From assembly GCA_023262305.1 (NCBI GenBank), contig JALRCK010000005.1, forward strand, positions 1 through 14,051: 14,051 nt of DNA. The letters run 5' to 3'. A program made the translations under genes and the position numbers. This document shows positions 6,902 to 13,985 of this stretch, piece after piece. The notes beneath the pieces were generated by a model. It was not told where the DNA came from, made no database searches, and saw only the letters and a program-made list of their open reading frames with translations. Source of the DNA: Deltaproteobacteria bacterium (GTDB lineage Bacteria; Bdellovibrionota_C; UBA2361; OMII01). How positions within the stretch are numbered: the first letter of the stretch is position 1; each line of letters opens with the position of its first letter.

Positions 6902-7357
6902 ATGTCTGGTCGCCTAGTTTCAAAATCAACACTCCTGGCACGAACCATCTCGATTCCGGAAAGCGAGATCACATTTTCCTTCGCGCGCTCAGGGGGCCCG
7001 GGCGGACAGAACGTCAATAAGGTGGAAACCAAGGTAACGGTAACTTTTCATTTTACTGCGTCAACCGCACTTACTTGGGAAGAGAAGGGGCGGTTGAGTA
7101 AGCACCCCCTGATTTTGGCGCACCTCGATAGCGAAGGCGCGTTGTCCGTAACGAGCCAGATGCATCGAAGTCAGGCTCTTAATCGTGAGGATGCCGTTGC
7201 CAAGCTCCACGAACTCCTTCGCCAAGCCCTGCGCCCAAAACGCAAACGAATTCCTACTAAGAAAACGAAAGGAAGTGAGCGCAGACGACTTGAGGGCAAA
7301 CGAGCTCGAGGCCAATCTAAAGCCTCTCGTCGGCGTGTAGATTACGGTGACGAGTGA
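6902..7357 (+). CDS. arfB: ArfB/YaeJ-type peptidyl-tRNA hydrolase (class I release-factor domain)
   Basis: Codon-independent release factor that rescues ribosomes stalled at the end of broken mRNAs by hydrolysing peptidyl-tRNA. The chosen product is 151 residues, near the usual ~140. It has the RF-1 catalytic core ARSGGPGGQNVNKVETKV with GGQ at 34–36, then HRSQALNREDAV. The basic tail starting at LRPKRKRIPTKKTKG is the part that enters the mRNA channel in ArfB and ICT1. ATG 6902 is preferred over an in-frame GTG at 6827 because homologues begin shortly before the core, though its ribosome site is weak. It is the only complete plus-strand gene in the window and overlaps the 3' end of the small gene at 7342–7551 by 16 bases, tail to tail. 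Confidence 0.92.
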   Translation: MSGRLVSKSTLLARTISIPESEITFSFARSGGPGGQNVNKVETKVTVTFHFTASTALTWEEKGRLSKHPLILAHLDSEGALSVTSQMHRSQALNREDAVAKLHELLRQALRPKRKRIPTKKTKGSERRRLEGKRARGQSKASRRRVDYGDE

Positions 7358-7551
7358 ATGCTCTCAGCATCGTAACGTGTTTCCTGCGGAGCAAGGATTA
7401 GCTCTACCAAGAGCTCCTCTTTCTCCGGAGAGGGGACCCCTTCGATGCGGGCCAGAATGGTATCGAGACGATTAAAGTGTTCTTGAAGATCCTCCCTTGG
7501 TTTCAGTGAGAGGGACGTAAGGACCTGTTCAACGTAGCTTTCTGATGTCAT
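7342..7551 (-). CDS. Small hypothetical protein (69 aa)
   Basis: I do not recognise this protein. The reading starts MTSESYVEQVLTSLSLK and continues as an acidic, mostly helical-looking chain with heptad-like leucines (residues about 20–50), with no signal peptide, membrane segment or cysteine. ATG 7551 is chosen because a GGAG lies 6 bases upstream; that GGAG overlaps an alternative in-frame ATG at 7563 (73 aa), which lacks its own site. The last 16 bases overlap the 3' end of the ArfB-like gene on the other strand. Being upstream of no minus-strand gene for over 600 bases, it is probably a single-gene unit. The good ribosome site and protein-like composition support it, but no family does. 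Confidence 0.55.
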   Translation of the reverse strand: MTSESYVEQVLTSLSLKPREDLQEHFNRLDTILARIEGVPSPEKEELLVELILAPQETRYDAESIHSSP

Positions 7552-7600
7552 ACGATACTCCATAGTTTTTTCGAACTAAGTGGATCGTAGCAACGAGCAC

Positions 7601-7634
7601 AAAAAAGCACGAGGAGCGTGTGCGCTCCCCGTGC
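7601..7634 (-). terminator. Intrinsic terminator of the receiver–Crp gene
   Basis: On the minus strand, GCACGGGGAGCG and CGCTCCTCGTGC form a 12-position stem with one mismatch and a 4-base loop (7607–7634). It is followed directly by six T's (7606–7601). It begins 21 bases after the stop codon of the regulator gene and is a textbook rho-independent terminator for that transcript. Confidence 0.9.
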
Positions 7635-7654
7635 GATCGATCATGTGGCGCACA

Positions 7655-8788
7655 TCACTCTGCTACGCCTTTGAGCTGCTCAAGCGAGAGGATCTTAATG
7701 ACTCCCGGCTTTGTGAGATCAAGCAGCCCCTCTCGCTCAAGATTTTTGGTGACTCGGATAGCGGTCTCAGGCGTGGTTCCGGTCAAGTCCGCCAGCTCTT
7801 TTCGTGTAAGGAAGATCCTGGTTTGATCAACTGAGGTCGTTGGTCGACCAAAGCGTGGAGCTAGGGCGAGGAGTGCCGCGACGATCCGGCTTTCGACCCG
7901 TGAGTGTGCCAGCCCGAGAGCGAGGTCATTTGAACGCCGATTCCGCTGCATCAACTCAACCGCGACGCGGCGATACACGGTCGGATTTTTCTCAAGGACG
8001 CTCCGCAGGTTTGCCGTTGGGATCGCGAGCACTCGCGCGTCAACCTGTCCCCGCACCGATGTATCGGTCTCAAGGGGGTCTAAAGCTCGCAAGATGCCGG
8101 TACAATCGCCAGGAATGAGGAGATCGATCGTTAGCTCTTTACCTTGGGTTGTGGATTTAATAACGGCGAGCCGACCAGAGAGCACCATGAACCCGAAGTT
8201 GGGGCGCTCTCCGTCCATGGAGATGAACTCCCCCGCGCCGATGTCCTGAACCACAGCGCAATTGGCGAGATCTTGGAGCTCCTTGGGAGGAAGTCCTTCA
8301 AAGACTGAAACCGACTTAATCGCTTCATACTTAAACTCGTCTACACCGGTCGGAAGGGTAACACCTTCCTCTCCATGAATGACGAGCGTTTCAACTTCCT
8401 CCTCAGGAGCGGGCGCAGCTTTGTATCGATGAAGTGCTATCTCAATATTGGCGCGTAGCTCGTTAGGCTCAAAGGGTTTAATAACATAACCATATGGACG
8501 GGTGAGCTTGGCGCGCTGCAAGGTTGACTCATCAGCATGCGCTGTCACAAAGATGATAGGGATGTTAAACCGAGATGAGATCTGTTCAGCTGCGGCGATC
8601 CCATCCATCTCACCCTGAAGATGAATATCCATCAGGATGACCTGAGGGCGAAGTTCTCCGGCCTTCGCCACAGCGTCTTCACCACTGGCTACATGACCGA
8701 CAACGGAGTACCCAGCGGATTCAAGTTCCTGGGTGATATCCAACGCAACAACGCCTTCATCCTCTACTACCAACACCTTAGTGGTCAT
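7655..8788 (-). CDS. Response-regulator receiver fused to a Crp/Fnr-type transcription factor
   Basis: A 377-residue regulator with three parts. Residues 4–118 form a receiver domain: acidic pair D10/E11, phospho-acceptor D54 in ILMDIHLQGEMDG, T82 in FVTAHAD and K104 in YVIKPFEP. After a Pro/Glu linker, residues about 160–265 form a cyclic-nucleotide-binding-like beta-roll (FEGLPPKELQDLA…GEFISMDGE…GFMVLSGRLAVI). Residues about 325–362 form a Crp winged helix (LTRKELADLTGTTPETAI, then VTKNLEREGLL). The canonical cAMP-binding Gly-Glu…Arg pattern is not evident in PGDCTGILRALD, and there is no Fnr cysteine cluster, so phosphorylation is the likelier input. ATG 8788 has AGGAG 7 bases upstream. 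No histidine kinase gene is adjacent. An intrinsic terminator follows and a Crp-geometry palindrome lies upstream. Confidence 0.93.
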   Translation of the reverse strand: MTTKVLVVEDEGVVALDITQELESAGYSVVGHVASGEDAVAKAGELRPQVILMDIHLQGEMDGIAAAEQISSRFNIPIIFVTAHADESTLQRAKLTRPYGYVIKPFEPNELRANIEIALHRYKAAPAPEEEVETLVIHGEEGVTLPTGVDEFKYEAIKSVSVFEGLPPKELQDLANCAVVQDIGAGEFISMDGERPNFGFMVLSGRLAVIKSTTQGKELTIDLLIPGDCTGILRALDPLETDTSVRGQVDARVLAIPTANLRSVLEKNPTVYRRVAVELMQRNRRSNDLALGLAHSRVESRIVAALLALAPRFGRPTTSVDQTRIFLTRKELADLTGTTPETAIRVTKNLEREGLLDLTKPGVIKILSLEQLKGVAE

Positions 8789-8935
8789 ACTCGTTCTCCT
8801 TGAAGTGATTCAGGCTGAAGGCATAGTCCGCGGCGGTAAACCCGCTCGCCGTCATCCTGACCGCGCTCACCATAATGGATAAGCGATAGAAACTAAACAG
8901 GAACTTTTGGGATAGCGATAATCAGATTTTGAGCT

Positions 8936-8949
8936 ATGACGTTTGTCAT
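8936..8949. promoter_or_regulatory. Palindrome ATGAC-N4-GTCAT, candidate Crp/Fnr-family operator
   Basis: Perfect 5-4-5 inverted repeat (ATGAC GTTT GTCAT) in the intergenic region before the receiver–Crp gene, about 150 bases from its ATG. The geometry matches Fnr-type sites (TTGAT-N4-ATCAA). The symmetry extends outward to GAGCT on one side and AGCTC on the other (8931–8956) with a 2-base offset. No T-run follows on either strand in the right place, so a terminator for the preceding fluoride-channel gene is less likely. Autoregulation is an inference. Confidence 0.4.
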
Positions 8950-8990
8950 CGAGCTCGAAAAAACTGTTTGGGAGCTCTTGCCATCGATTT

Positions 8991-9386
8991 TTATGAAAGC
9001 GGCGGAGCTGGCTCCGTCATTACGAGTCCAAGGAGGGTGCCTGCGCATCCCCCGACTACACTGACGAGCACATAGAGCATAGCGGTTGTGAGGTGACCGC
9101 TTCTGAACAAAGTGATCGTCTCAAGTCCGAAAGCCGAAAATGTGGTGAAGCCTCCAAGAATTCCGGTCACAAGGAAGATTCGAATGAGGGGAGATGTGTC
9201 ATTGCGGAGTGTGATTCCCGCTATCACTCCGATCAGGAGACACCCAACCAAATTCACACAGAGAGTAGCGATCGGAAATTTCGTGGCTTCCCACGTGACT
9301 TCGCAGAAACGTCCAACGACGAAGCGGAGGCTCGCGCCGATCGCGCCACCACATGCTACGAAGGAGATTTCAGGGAGAGAGAACAT
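8991..9386 (-). CDS. crcB: Fluoride-specific ion channel FluC (CrcB)
   Basis: Small inner-membrane channel that works as an antiparallel dimer to expel fluoride. The 131-residue product has four hydrophobic segments and the family signatures GGAIGASLRFVVG (13–25), FPIATLCVNLVGC (37–49, with the pore Asn) and GILGGFTTFSAFGLET (75–90, the Na+-site and phenylalanine region). ATG 9386 (MFSLPEISF…) gives the usual length. A longer frame from a TTG at 9422 adds a charged 12-residue extension and is less likely. No good ribosome site precedes either start. There is no recognisable fluoride riboswitch in the ~100 bases upstream. It follows the pseudouridine synthase gene on the same strand after 102 bases. 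Confidence 0.95.
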   Translation of the reverse strand: MFSLPEISFVACGGAIGASLRFVVGRFCEVTWEATKFPIATLCVNLVGCLLIGVIAGITLRNDTSPLIRIFLVTGILGGFTTFSAFGLETITLFRSGHLTTAMLYVLVSVVGGCAGTLLGLVMTEPAPPLS

Positions 9387-9488
9387 ATGCGTTTGATGTA
9401 ACAGACTACGACGGGATCTCAACCCTCACAAGAGATTGCGTGCGGTAGGCCTGAGTCGGAGCGGACCGGCACGGTGGAGACCCCGCTG

Positions 9489-10478
9489 CTATGTCTCCGG
9501 ATGGTTTTTTTCCCACACCCACTCGGGCGAGAGCGATTCAGGAAGAGCTACAGATATCTCAGATGCTGAGATCGGATGAGGGAAAGAGATGTGGCTACTC
9601 ACGAGATGCAGGTACGGTGCACGAATTCCGCCATAGAAATTATCTCCCATCAAAGACAAGCCACTTGCAGCAGCGTGAACACGGATCTGATGAGTCCTGC
9701 CAGTGATTGGACGGGCGGTATAGACACACACAGGAGTGCCATCGGAAGTGCTTGAGTGAGAGAATTGGATCTCCGTCTGTGCTGACTGTCCATCTGTTGT
9801 TGACGCCAGCCGTAGGACGGGATGATCCGGAGATGGCGCGATAGCGTAGGTAACGAGGCGCTCGGTCCACGGCGCCAGAGCGTGAGACGCGAATCGATAC
9901 GTTTTGTGAACGAGTCTCTTTTCAAATGCTCGTTGAAGACCCGCGTGCGCATCAGGCGAGGTGCTCACCGCGATAAGCCCTTGTGCCGAAATATCTAGTC
10001 GAGATGGCATGTGAATAGTTCGCTTGAGAAGCCGCTCAAGTGATGCCTTGAGGCTGAAATGCCGCTGCTCCTTGGCTGGCATGCTTGAGAGGTGCGGCGG
10101 TTTATACACGACCGCCACAGCTTCATCATGAAAGAGGATGTAGTCTTCCGTAAAGGGAGAAAACTGCTCTCTCGCCGATGCGATATCAAATTTGGGCTCA
10201 TAGTATTCTACTCGTGCTGGCAGCGGCAGTGCTATGTCACATCGTGCTTCAAGGCCGTTGACGTACACGCCGCCAAAATCAAATCGTTCAGGCCACGAGT
10301 CTGGTGCGATGTGGGGAAGCTTCTCCTTGAGGAGATCTAAGAGTTGCAGTGGACCGTCACCTGGTGTGCGCAGAATCCAGCACCAGTACCGAGTGCGGAG
10401 GGTCTCTTCAACTCGCTCAAGGTCAACAGGAGGCATCACGGGGATGTCGTTCAATGAGATCTCCTCTCGAGCTGCCAC
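9489..10478 (-). CDS. RluA-family RNA pseudouridine synthase
   Basis: Converts specific uridines in rRNA or tRNA to pseudouridine. The 329-residue protein has an S4-like N-terminal region (about 40–95, ending near FDFGGVYVNG). The catalytic core follows, with VVYKPPHLSSMP (123–134) and the motif SRLDISAQGLI holding catalytic Asp 162 (usually HRLDxxTSGL). Further on are KRLVHKTYRF and GRTHQIRVHAAASG, then GDNFYGG. Family assignment is firm. Which RNA position it modifies cannot be told, and the Ser for His before RLD plus the Ser-Ala-Gln for Thr-Ser region marks it as a divergent subfamily. The start is GTG 10478, directly after the TAG of the upstream gene, with a GGAGG at 10484–10488 five bases away. 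Translational coupling to that exported protein is likely. Confidence 0.93.
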   Translation of the reverse strand: MAAREEISLNDIPVMPPVDLERVEETLRTRYWCWILRTPGDGPLQLLDLLKEKLPHIAPDSWPERFDFGGVYVNGLEARCDIALPLPARVEYYEPKFDIASAREQFSPFTEDYILFHDEAVAVVYKPPHLSSMPAKEQRHFSLKASLERLLKRTIHMPSRLDISAQGLIAVSTSPDAHAGLQRAFEKRLVHKTYRFASHALAPWTERLVTYAIAPSPDHPVLRLASTTDGQSAQTEIQFSHSSTSDGTPVCVYTARPITGRTHQIRVHAAASGLSLMGDNFYGGIRAPYLHLVSSHISFPHPISASEISVALPESLSPEWVWEKNHPET

Positions 10479-11171
10479 CTATTCCTCCGAAGAGGTCGTG
10501 GGCGCTTTCTTGAACATTCGATATTTCTTTACTGCGTGAGTGATTCTTGAGAGGCGGTCTACGAGCACCTCTGGGGGAAGGCTCGCGCTAATCTCCTCAG
10601 ACTTGTCGAGCCCGAAAGCATCCTCGAATCGGTGCAGCTTGTCTAGGAATGGCTCGTCGAGCAACTTCGATATCTTGAGGCGAGCGATTTCGGCGCGTTC
10701 CGTACGTACGTCAACCAACTGCTGCAGAGGACCTTTTTGGTCAAGCTTGACGATAGCGGAGGGATCCTCAGCCGGGCATTCCGGTATTCGCGCAAGTAGA
10801 TTCTTATTGTCAGAAAGGAGCTCGGGGGTGACATTTGCGAACGTCACATTCCCGTTCTCATCAAACGCCATCGCCGTTGCAACGCTATCTCTACGTACGA
10901 TGTTTCTGTCGACAACAAAGCTGATGAGATAGAGCTTTTCACCGACCTTCTTGATGGTAGTGTCTTCGATCTCAATCGTTCGACCAGCAGAGAGCACCAT
11001 ACCGATCGCTTTCTTCGGCTCGGGTTTCGCCTCTACCTGGACATTCACGGTGATAGGCTCAGTCAGTGGGAGCGCTTGTGCGTAGCATCGAAACGCCCCG
11101 AGGCTTATAGAGAGGATCGCCGCGCGGCACACGAACGAAACAGGAGCCCAGAGGGGGTAACGGTTACTCAT
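10479..11171 (-). CDS. Exported hypothetical protein (230 aa)
   Basis: I do not recognise the family. The N-terminus has a typical signal peptide: a short basic start, a hydrophobic stretch (about 12–27) and probable cleavage near RCYAQA (27–32). The mature part begins Pro/Glu-rich, contains a probable beta-rich segment (about 55–110, IGMVLSAGRTIEIED and KLYLISFVVDRNIV), then a helical charged C-terminal half (about 140–225). There is one cysteine (PEC) after the signal peptide and no lipobox, so it is probably periplasmic or secreted. It starts 6 bases after the stop of another exported protein and ends directly at the start of the pseudouridine synthase gene, placing it in the kinase operon. 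Being third behind a transmembrane kinase, it may be part of an envelope process the kinase controls; this is inferred from position only. Confidence 0.75.
   Translation of the reverse strand: MSNRYPLWAPVSFVCRAAILSISLGAFRCYAQALPLTEPITVNVQVEAKPEPKKAIGMVLSAGRTIEIEDTTIKKVGEKLYLISFVVDRNIVRRDSVATAMAFDENGNVTFANVTPELLSDNKNLLARIPECPAEDPSAIVKLDQKGPLQQLVDVRTERAEIARLKISKLLDEPFLDKLHRFEDAFGLDKSEEISASLPPEVLVDRLSRITHAVKKYRMFKKAPTTSSEE
10484..10488 (-). promoter_or_regulatory. Ribosome binding site fixing the GTG start of the pseudouridine synthase
   Basis: GGAGG lies inside the last codons of the exported-protein gene, five bases before GTG 10478. It decides the start over a GTG-ATG pair further in (codons 14–15) and supports coupled translation. 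Confidence 0.75.
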
Positions 11172-11177
11172 AGCGCA

Positions 11178-11753
11178 CTAGCCGGGGATATCTTTCTTGA
11201 GGTTGTCGATGAGCTTGATAGCGGTTTCAAGATTTTGCGTGTCGCGCTCCAGCTCGCGCGCTTTTGCTACAAGACCCGCAACCTCTTTGCGAAACTCGGC
11301 TGATGGGATGCTCTCAGGTACGTCAACGGCGAAGGTCTGAACGCAATTGCGCTTCACAATAAATTTATCGGTAAGCGTGAGGTCTCCTCCTCTCTGGTGA
11401 ATGATGAATTGATAGGTCATCGCTTTGACAGGAGCAGGGATCTGAATTGTGTAGATTGGCTTGTCGGATGTGTTTAACACACCCATGGGGAAGGCGATGT
11501 CCATAAACCGCCCATCCCTCGATCCTACCAAACGGATCTTGATATCAACATCGCTGGAGTTATCGAGTTGCACAGCGATAGGCATCATCAGCCCCGCGGG
11601 CGGAATCTTGTGCGTTTCGGTTGGTTGATGGCGCAGCCGAATGGGTGCTTGCTGTTCCTCGCCCTGTGCGGATGAGAACGTCAGGAGCAAGATGAGAGAT
11701 GCAGCCAGTGTTTTGAGATGCAGGTCGATTATGCCTCGCTTCCGTGCGGTCAT
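11178..11753 (-). CDS. Exported hypothetical protein with C-terminal coiled coil (191 aa)
   Basis: No family recognised. From ATG 11753 the protein begins MTARKRGIIDLHLKTL with a hydrophobic core (16–27) and probable cleavage at SSAQG (about residue 31), a clear signal peptide. The mature part is first beta-rich and Ig- or carbohydrate-module-like in feel (about 40–140, with IRLVGSRDGRFMDIAFP and KFIVKRNCVQTF). It ends in a charged helical, probably coiled-coil segment (about 150–188, ELERDTQNLETAIKLIDNL). The longer frame from 11813 overlaps the kinase gene and puts 20 extra residues before the signal peptide, so it was not chosen. It begins 10 bases after the kinase stop. Co-expression with the kinase is very likely; function is unknown. 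Confidence 0.78.
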   Translation of the reverse strand: MTARKRGIIDLHLKTLAASLILLLTFSSAQGEEQQAPIRLRHQPTETHKIPPAGLMMPIAVQLDNSSDVDIKIRLVGSRDGRFMDIAFPMGVLNTSDKPIYTIQIPAPVKAMTYQFIIHQRGGDLTLTDKFIVKRNCVQTFAVDVPESIPSAEFRKEVAGLVAKARELERDTQNLETAIKLIDNLKKDIPG

Positions 11754-11763
11754 ATGCGTGTCA

Positions 11764-13557
11764 CTAAGAAATCTTTTTGGCGCTCCACACTCCGGTTTCG
11801 CCCGTGATGGCATTCGAGAAGGTCCCCACTACTTCGTTGTTGGAAACCTCTCCAGTCATGTTGAGAAGTACGCTGTTCGACCGCACCACGATCTCTGGGG
11901 CGGTATCCTCAGGGTCTACCTCCGTTGAGACCGTTGCCGGGGTCCATCCCTCAATTCCCACCACTACGGTTACGGTATTCTGCTCCGGACGGACGATTAG
12001 AGCCAGGGGTGATGTTGTTCCCGGTAGAACCCCTTGAATGCTGCCCGAATACGTTCCTGCTGGCAGGTTAGGAAAGAGGGTCGTTCCGGTGTTTTCACCG
12101 GTGTTATCCTCTGTTTCTTGGTCGTTGGTTGGCGCGGGTGAGCTTGTCGTGTTGTGAGCCAACGTGCTGGATGTTACGTGCGAGAGCACTACAAGTCCTA
12201 TCGTGACGAGCGCGGCGACCGTTCCCACTAAGAGAGTGCGAAGGAGAGGGGGCATGTTCAAGAGTGTCGCCAACAGACTTCTGCTCATGTTCTCTCTTCC
12301 CGCCAGAGAGCTAGGTACCCGGAAATCCTCTTGCTCGTCTCTGTGCCGGGGTTCTTCCGGTCGTGGTTGAGAAGATGTCTTTTCGATAGTGGAGGTTGTG
12401 TGAGTGCGTGTTGTCACCGCAGCCTTGCTCTTTGCGTCCTGTTCGACCAATTGCTGCACTCGATGTGCGCTCATCTCTTGCGTGTCGCTGGACGATGGGT
12501 CAGCCGGGTTGGTGCTTACGGGGCTGGGCTCAACTGGTTGCGCGGCAGCGTTTGTTGCATAGTCGGTGCCATCAAAGAAATCATCAAAGAGGTCCGTGAA
12601 TGAGGCATCTGGTTCATCCTGATTCGCTGGAGCTTCAGAGTGGATGCTGTGCGTCACGCCCTTTGGCTCATCAACCTCATCTGCAAGTGGGTCAACCGTA
12701 ACAACAGCAACATCGCCTGAGAATTCAGGGTTTGAGAGCGCCCGCAGCGCTTCCATCGCACTTTGGAACCTCTCATCGGCGGAGTATCGCATCAATGTCG
12801 AAATTACCGCGGAGACATTTTTCGGAATCAACGGGTTCAGCTCATGGAGAGGCTGAATGTTTTTATCGAGACGCACCTCTTTTTGCTCGCTTAAATGTGC
12901 CCCGTCGAATGGGTGTTTCCCGGCCAAAGCCTCATAGAAGCACACGCCGAGCGAGTAGAGGTCTGAGCGAGAGTCATAGAATTGACCGTCAAGCATCTCA
13001 GGCGGAAGGTAGGAGAGGGTTCCTACTCCGTTTTGAAGCTCCTCAAGGTCGAGCTCGTCGCCTGGTAGAAGCGCAAGACCGAAATCTGCTAGACGTATCT
13101 CCTTGTCAGATATGACCAGGATGTTGTCAGGCTTGAGGTCTCTATGCAAAACGCCTGTTGCGTGAATGAACTCCATTCCCTCAAGGGTCTGTCGCAGAAA
13201 CTCGGCGCCCTGCTCAGGCGAGAGAGGCTTGCCGTTGTTCGTGATGTATTTGCGAAGGTCTCCGTAGGAAGCGTATTCCATCGAGAGATAACAAAGGTCG
13301 GCTACCGAGTGGAAGTCGTCGAGCCGAACCACATACTTGTGTCGACATGAGACCAGCGTCAGCGCTTCTTTACGCAGCCTCTCCGTCAAGGAGCTCTTCG
13401 GTTTGTTGTTAACAAGAACTTTGAGCGCGACCTCTTGCTCGCCACCGCTCAGGTGTTTGGCGTGGTAGACAACACTATCGAGACCTCGTCCAACTATGGA
13501 GAGGACCTCGTAACGACCATCAAAGATCTTCCGTTTTTTGGCGCTCGGAAGTGACAT
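11764..13557 (-). CDS. Hanks-type Ser/Thr protein kinase with one transmembrane helix and an external C-terminal domain
   Basis: Eukaryotic-like Ser/Thr kinase of the PknB type, 597 residues. The kinase domain (about 15–280) keeps every key element: the Gly loop GRGLDSVVY (23–31), Lys 46 in VALKVL, Glu 64, HRDLKPDN with catalytic Asp 140, DFG with Asp 158, and GTLSYLPPE (179–187). It should therefore be active. A Ser/Thr/Pro/Glu-rich linker (about 280–425), including the acidic run FTDLFDDFFDG, leads to one membrane helix (about 438–460). Outside lies a beta-rich domain of about 100 residues (FPNLPAGTYSGSIQGVLP to the end). There are no PASTA repeats, so the input signal differs from classic PknB. 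ATG 13557 has AGGA 7 bases upstream. Two exported proteins and a pseudouridine synthase follow closely on the same strand. Confidence 0.95.
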   Translation of the reverse strand: MSLPSAKKRKIFDGRYEVLSIVGRGLDSVVYHAKHLSGGEQEVALKVLVNNKPKSSLTERLRKEALTLVSCRHKYVVRLDDFHSVADLCYLSMEYASYGDLRKYITNNGKPLSPEQGAEFLRQTLEGMEFIHATGVLHRDLKPDNILVISDKEIRLADFGLALLPGDELDLEELQNGVGTLSYLPPEMLDGQFYDSRSDLYSLGVCFYEALAGKHPFDGAHLSEQKEVRLDKNIQPLHELNPLIPKNVSAVISTLMRYSADERFQSAMEALRALSNPEFSGDVAVVTVDPLADEVDEPKGVTHSIHSEAPANQDEPDASFTDLFDDFFDGTDYATNAAAQPVEPSPVSTNPADPSSSDTQEMSAHRVQQLVEQDAKSKAAVTTRTHTTSTIEKTSSQPRPEEPRHRDEQEDFRVPSSLAGRENMSRSLLATLLNMPPLLRTLLVGTVAALVTIGLVVLSHVTSSTLAHNTTSSPAPTNDQETEDNTGENTGTTLFPNLPAGTYSGSIQGVLPGTTSPLALIVRPEQNTVTVVVGIEGWTPATVSTEVDPEDTAPEIVVRSNSVLLNMTGEVSNNEVVGTFSNAITGETGVWSAKKIS

Positions 13558-13985
13558 TAAGGTTCCTGTCAGCTACGCATCTATCAGCAGTTCTCTTTTC
13601 GCGGACGACAAAAACGCCTTTCCCCGAAAAAGAAAGACGGCAGCTTATCGTATCCGGGGAGAGAAGGTAACCACCCTCATCCATCGGGCGCTTCACACCG
13701 TCGGGAGGTGTGTTAGCAGACCACGAATAGTCTCCTGCTGTTCTATCCTATAATCTTCAGTTTTGGGAGTAGTGCTTCAGGAATATTGAACTTTGTAATG
13801 CATTGATTAGATTGGTAAAAAAGCACCGCTTGGGGGGCTTGAAGTGCCATTTTTAGACCTTGCCCCCTCCCTAGGGGCTTCTCGTATGCCTTTTCGTGGG
13901 TCCTGTTGCTCGGTCTTTGAGCCACGAGAGGGTGAAAACTTCTCACGACCGCCGTGAGTGTTCGAGAGTTGAATGTAGTCGTTCC
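13558..13985. other. Intergenic region upstream of the kinase gene
   Basis: About 430 bases with no convincing gene. It contains a consensus TATAAT on the plus strand (13749–13754) without a good -35. It also holds short inverted repeats, including CACACC/GGTGTG (near 13694–13712) and CTCACG/CGTGAG (13942–13958). A 35-codon minus frame from ATG 13850 to 13743 starts MALQAPQAVLFYQ, with AAGG seven bases upstream. That frame reads protein-like but has no other support. A clear promoter for the kinase operon was not found, though it must lie here or further right. Confidence 0.55.
13942..13958. promoter_or_regulatory. Inverted repeat CTCACG-N5-CGTGAG
   Basis: Perfect 6-bp inverted repeat with a 5-base spacer, ending 27 bases before the ATG at 13986. 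Its position suits an operator for the plus-strand gene there or for the divergent kinase operon. Chance occurrence is quite possible. Confidence 0.3.

Noticed and set aside
9387..9422. Upstream TTG start for FluC (143 aa)
   Set aside because: It adds a charged 12-residue stretch before the first membrane helix, and FluC proteins usually start right at the helix.
9387..9488. Fluoride riboswitch before crcB
   Set aside because: I looked for the conserved crcB-motif core and its pseudoknot arms and did not see them.
11754..11813. Upstream start of the exported protein overlapping the kinase gene
   Set aside because: It would bury the signal peptide behind 20 residues; ATG 11753 gives a clean signal peptide.
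13800..13850. Terminator-like GCAC/GTGC stem followed by T6 on the minus strand
   Set aside because: The stem is only four pairs with a long loop, and no supported gene ends upstream of it.
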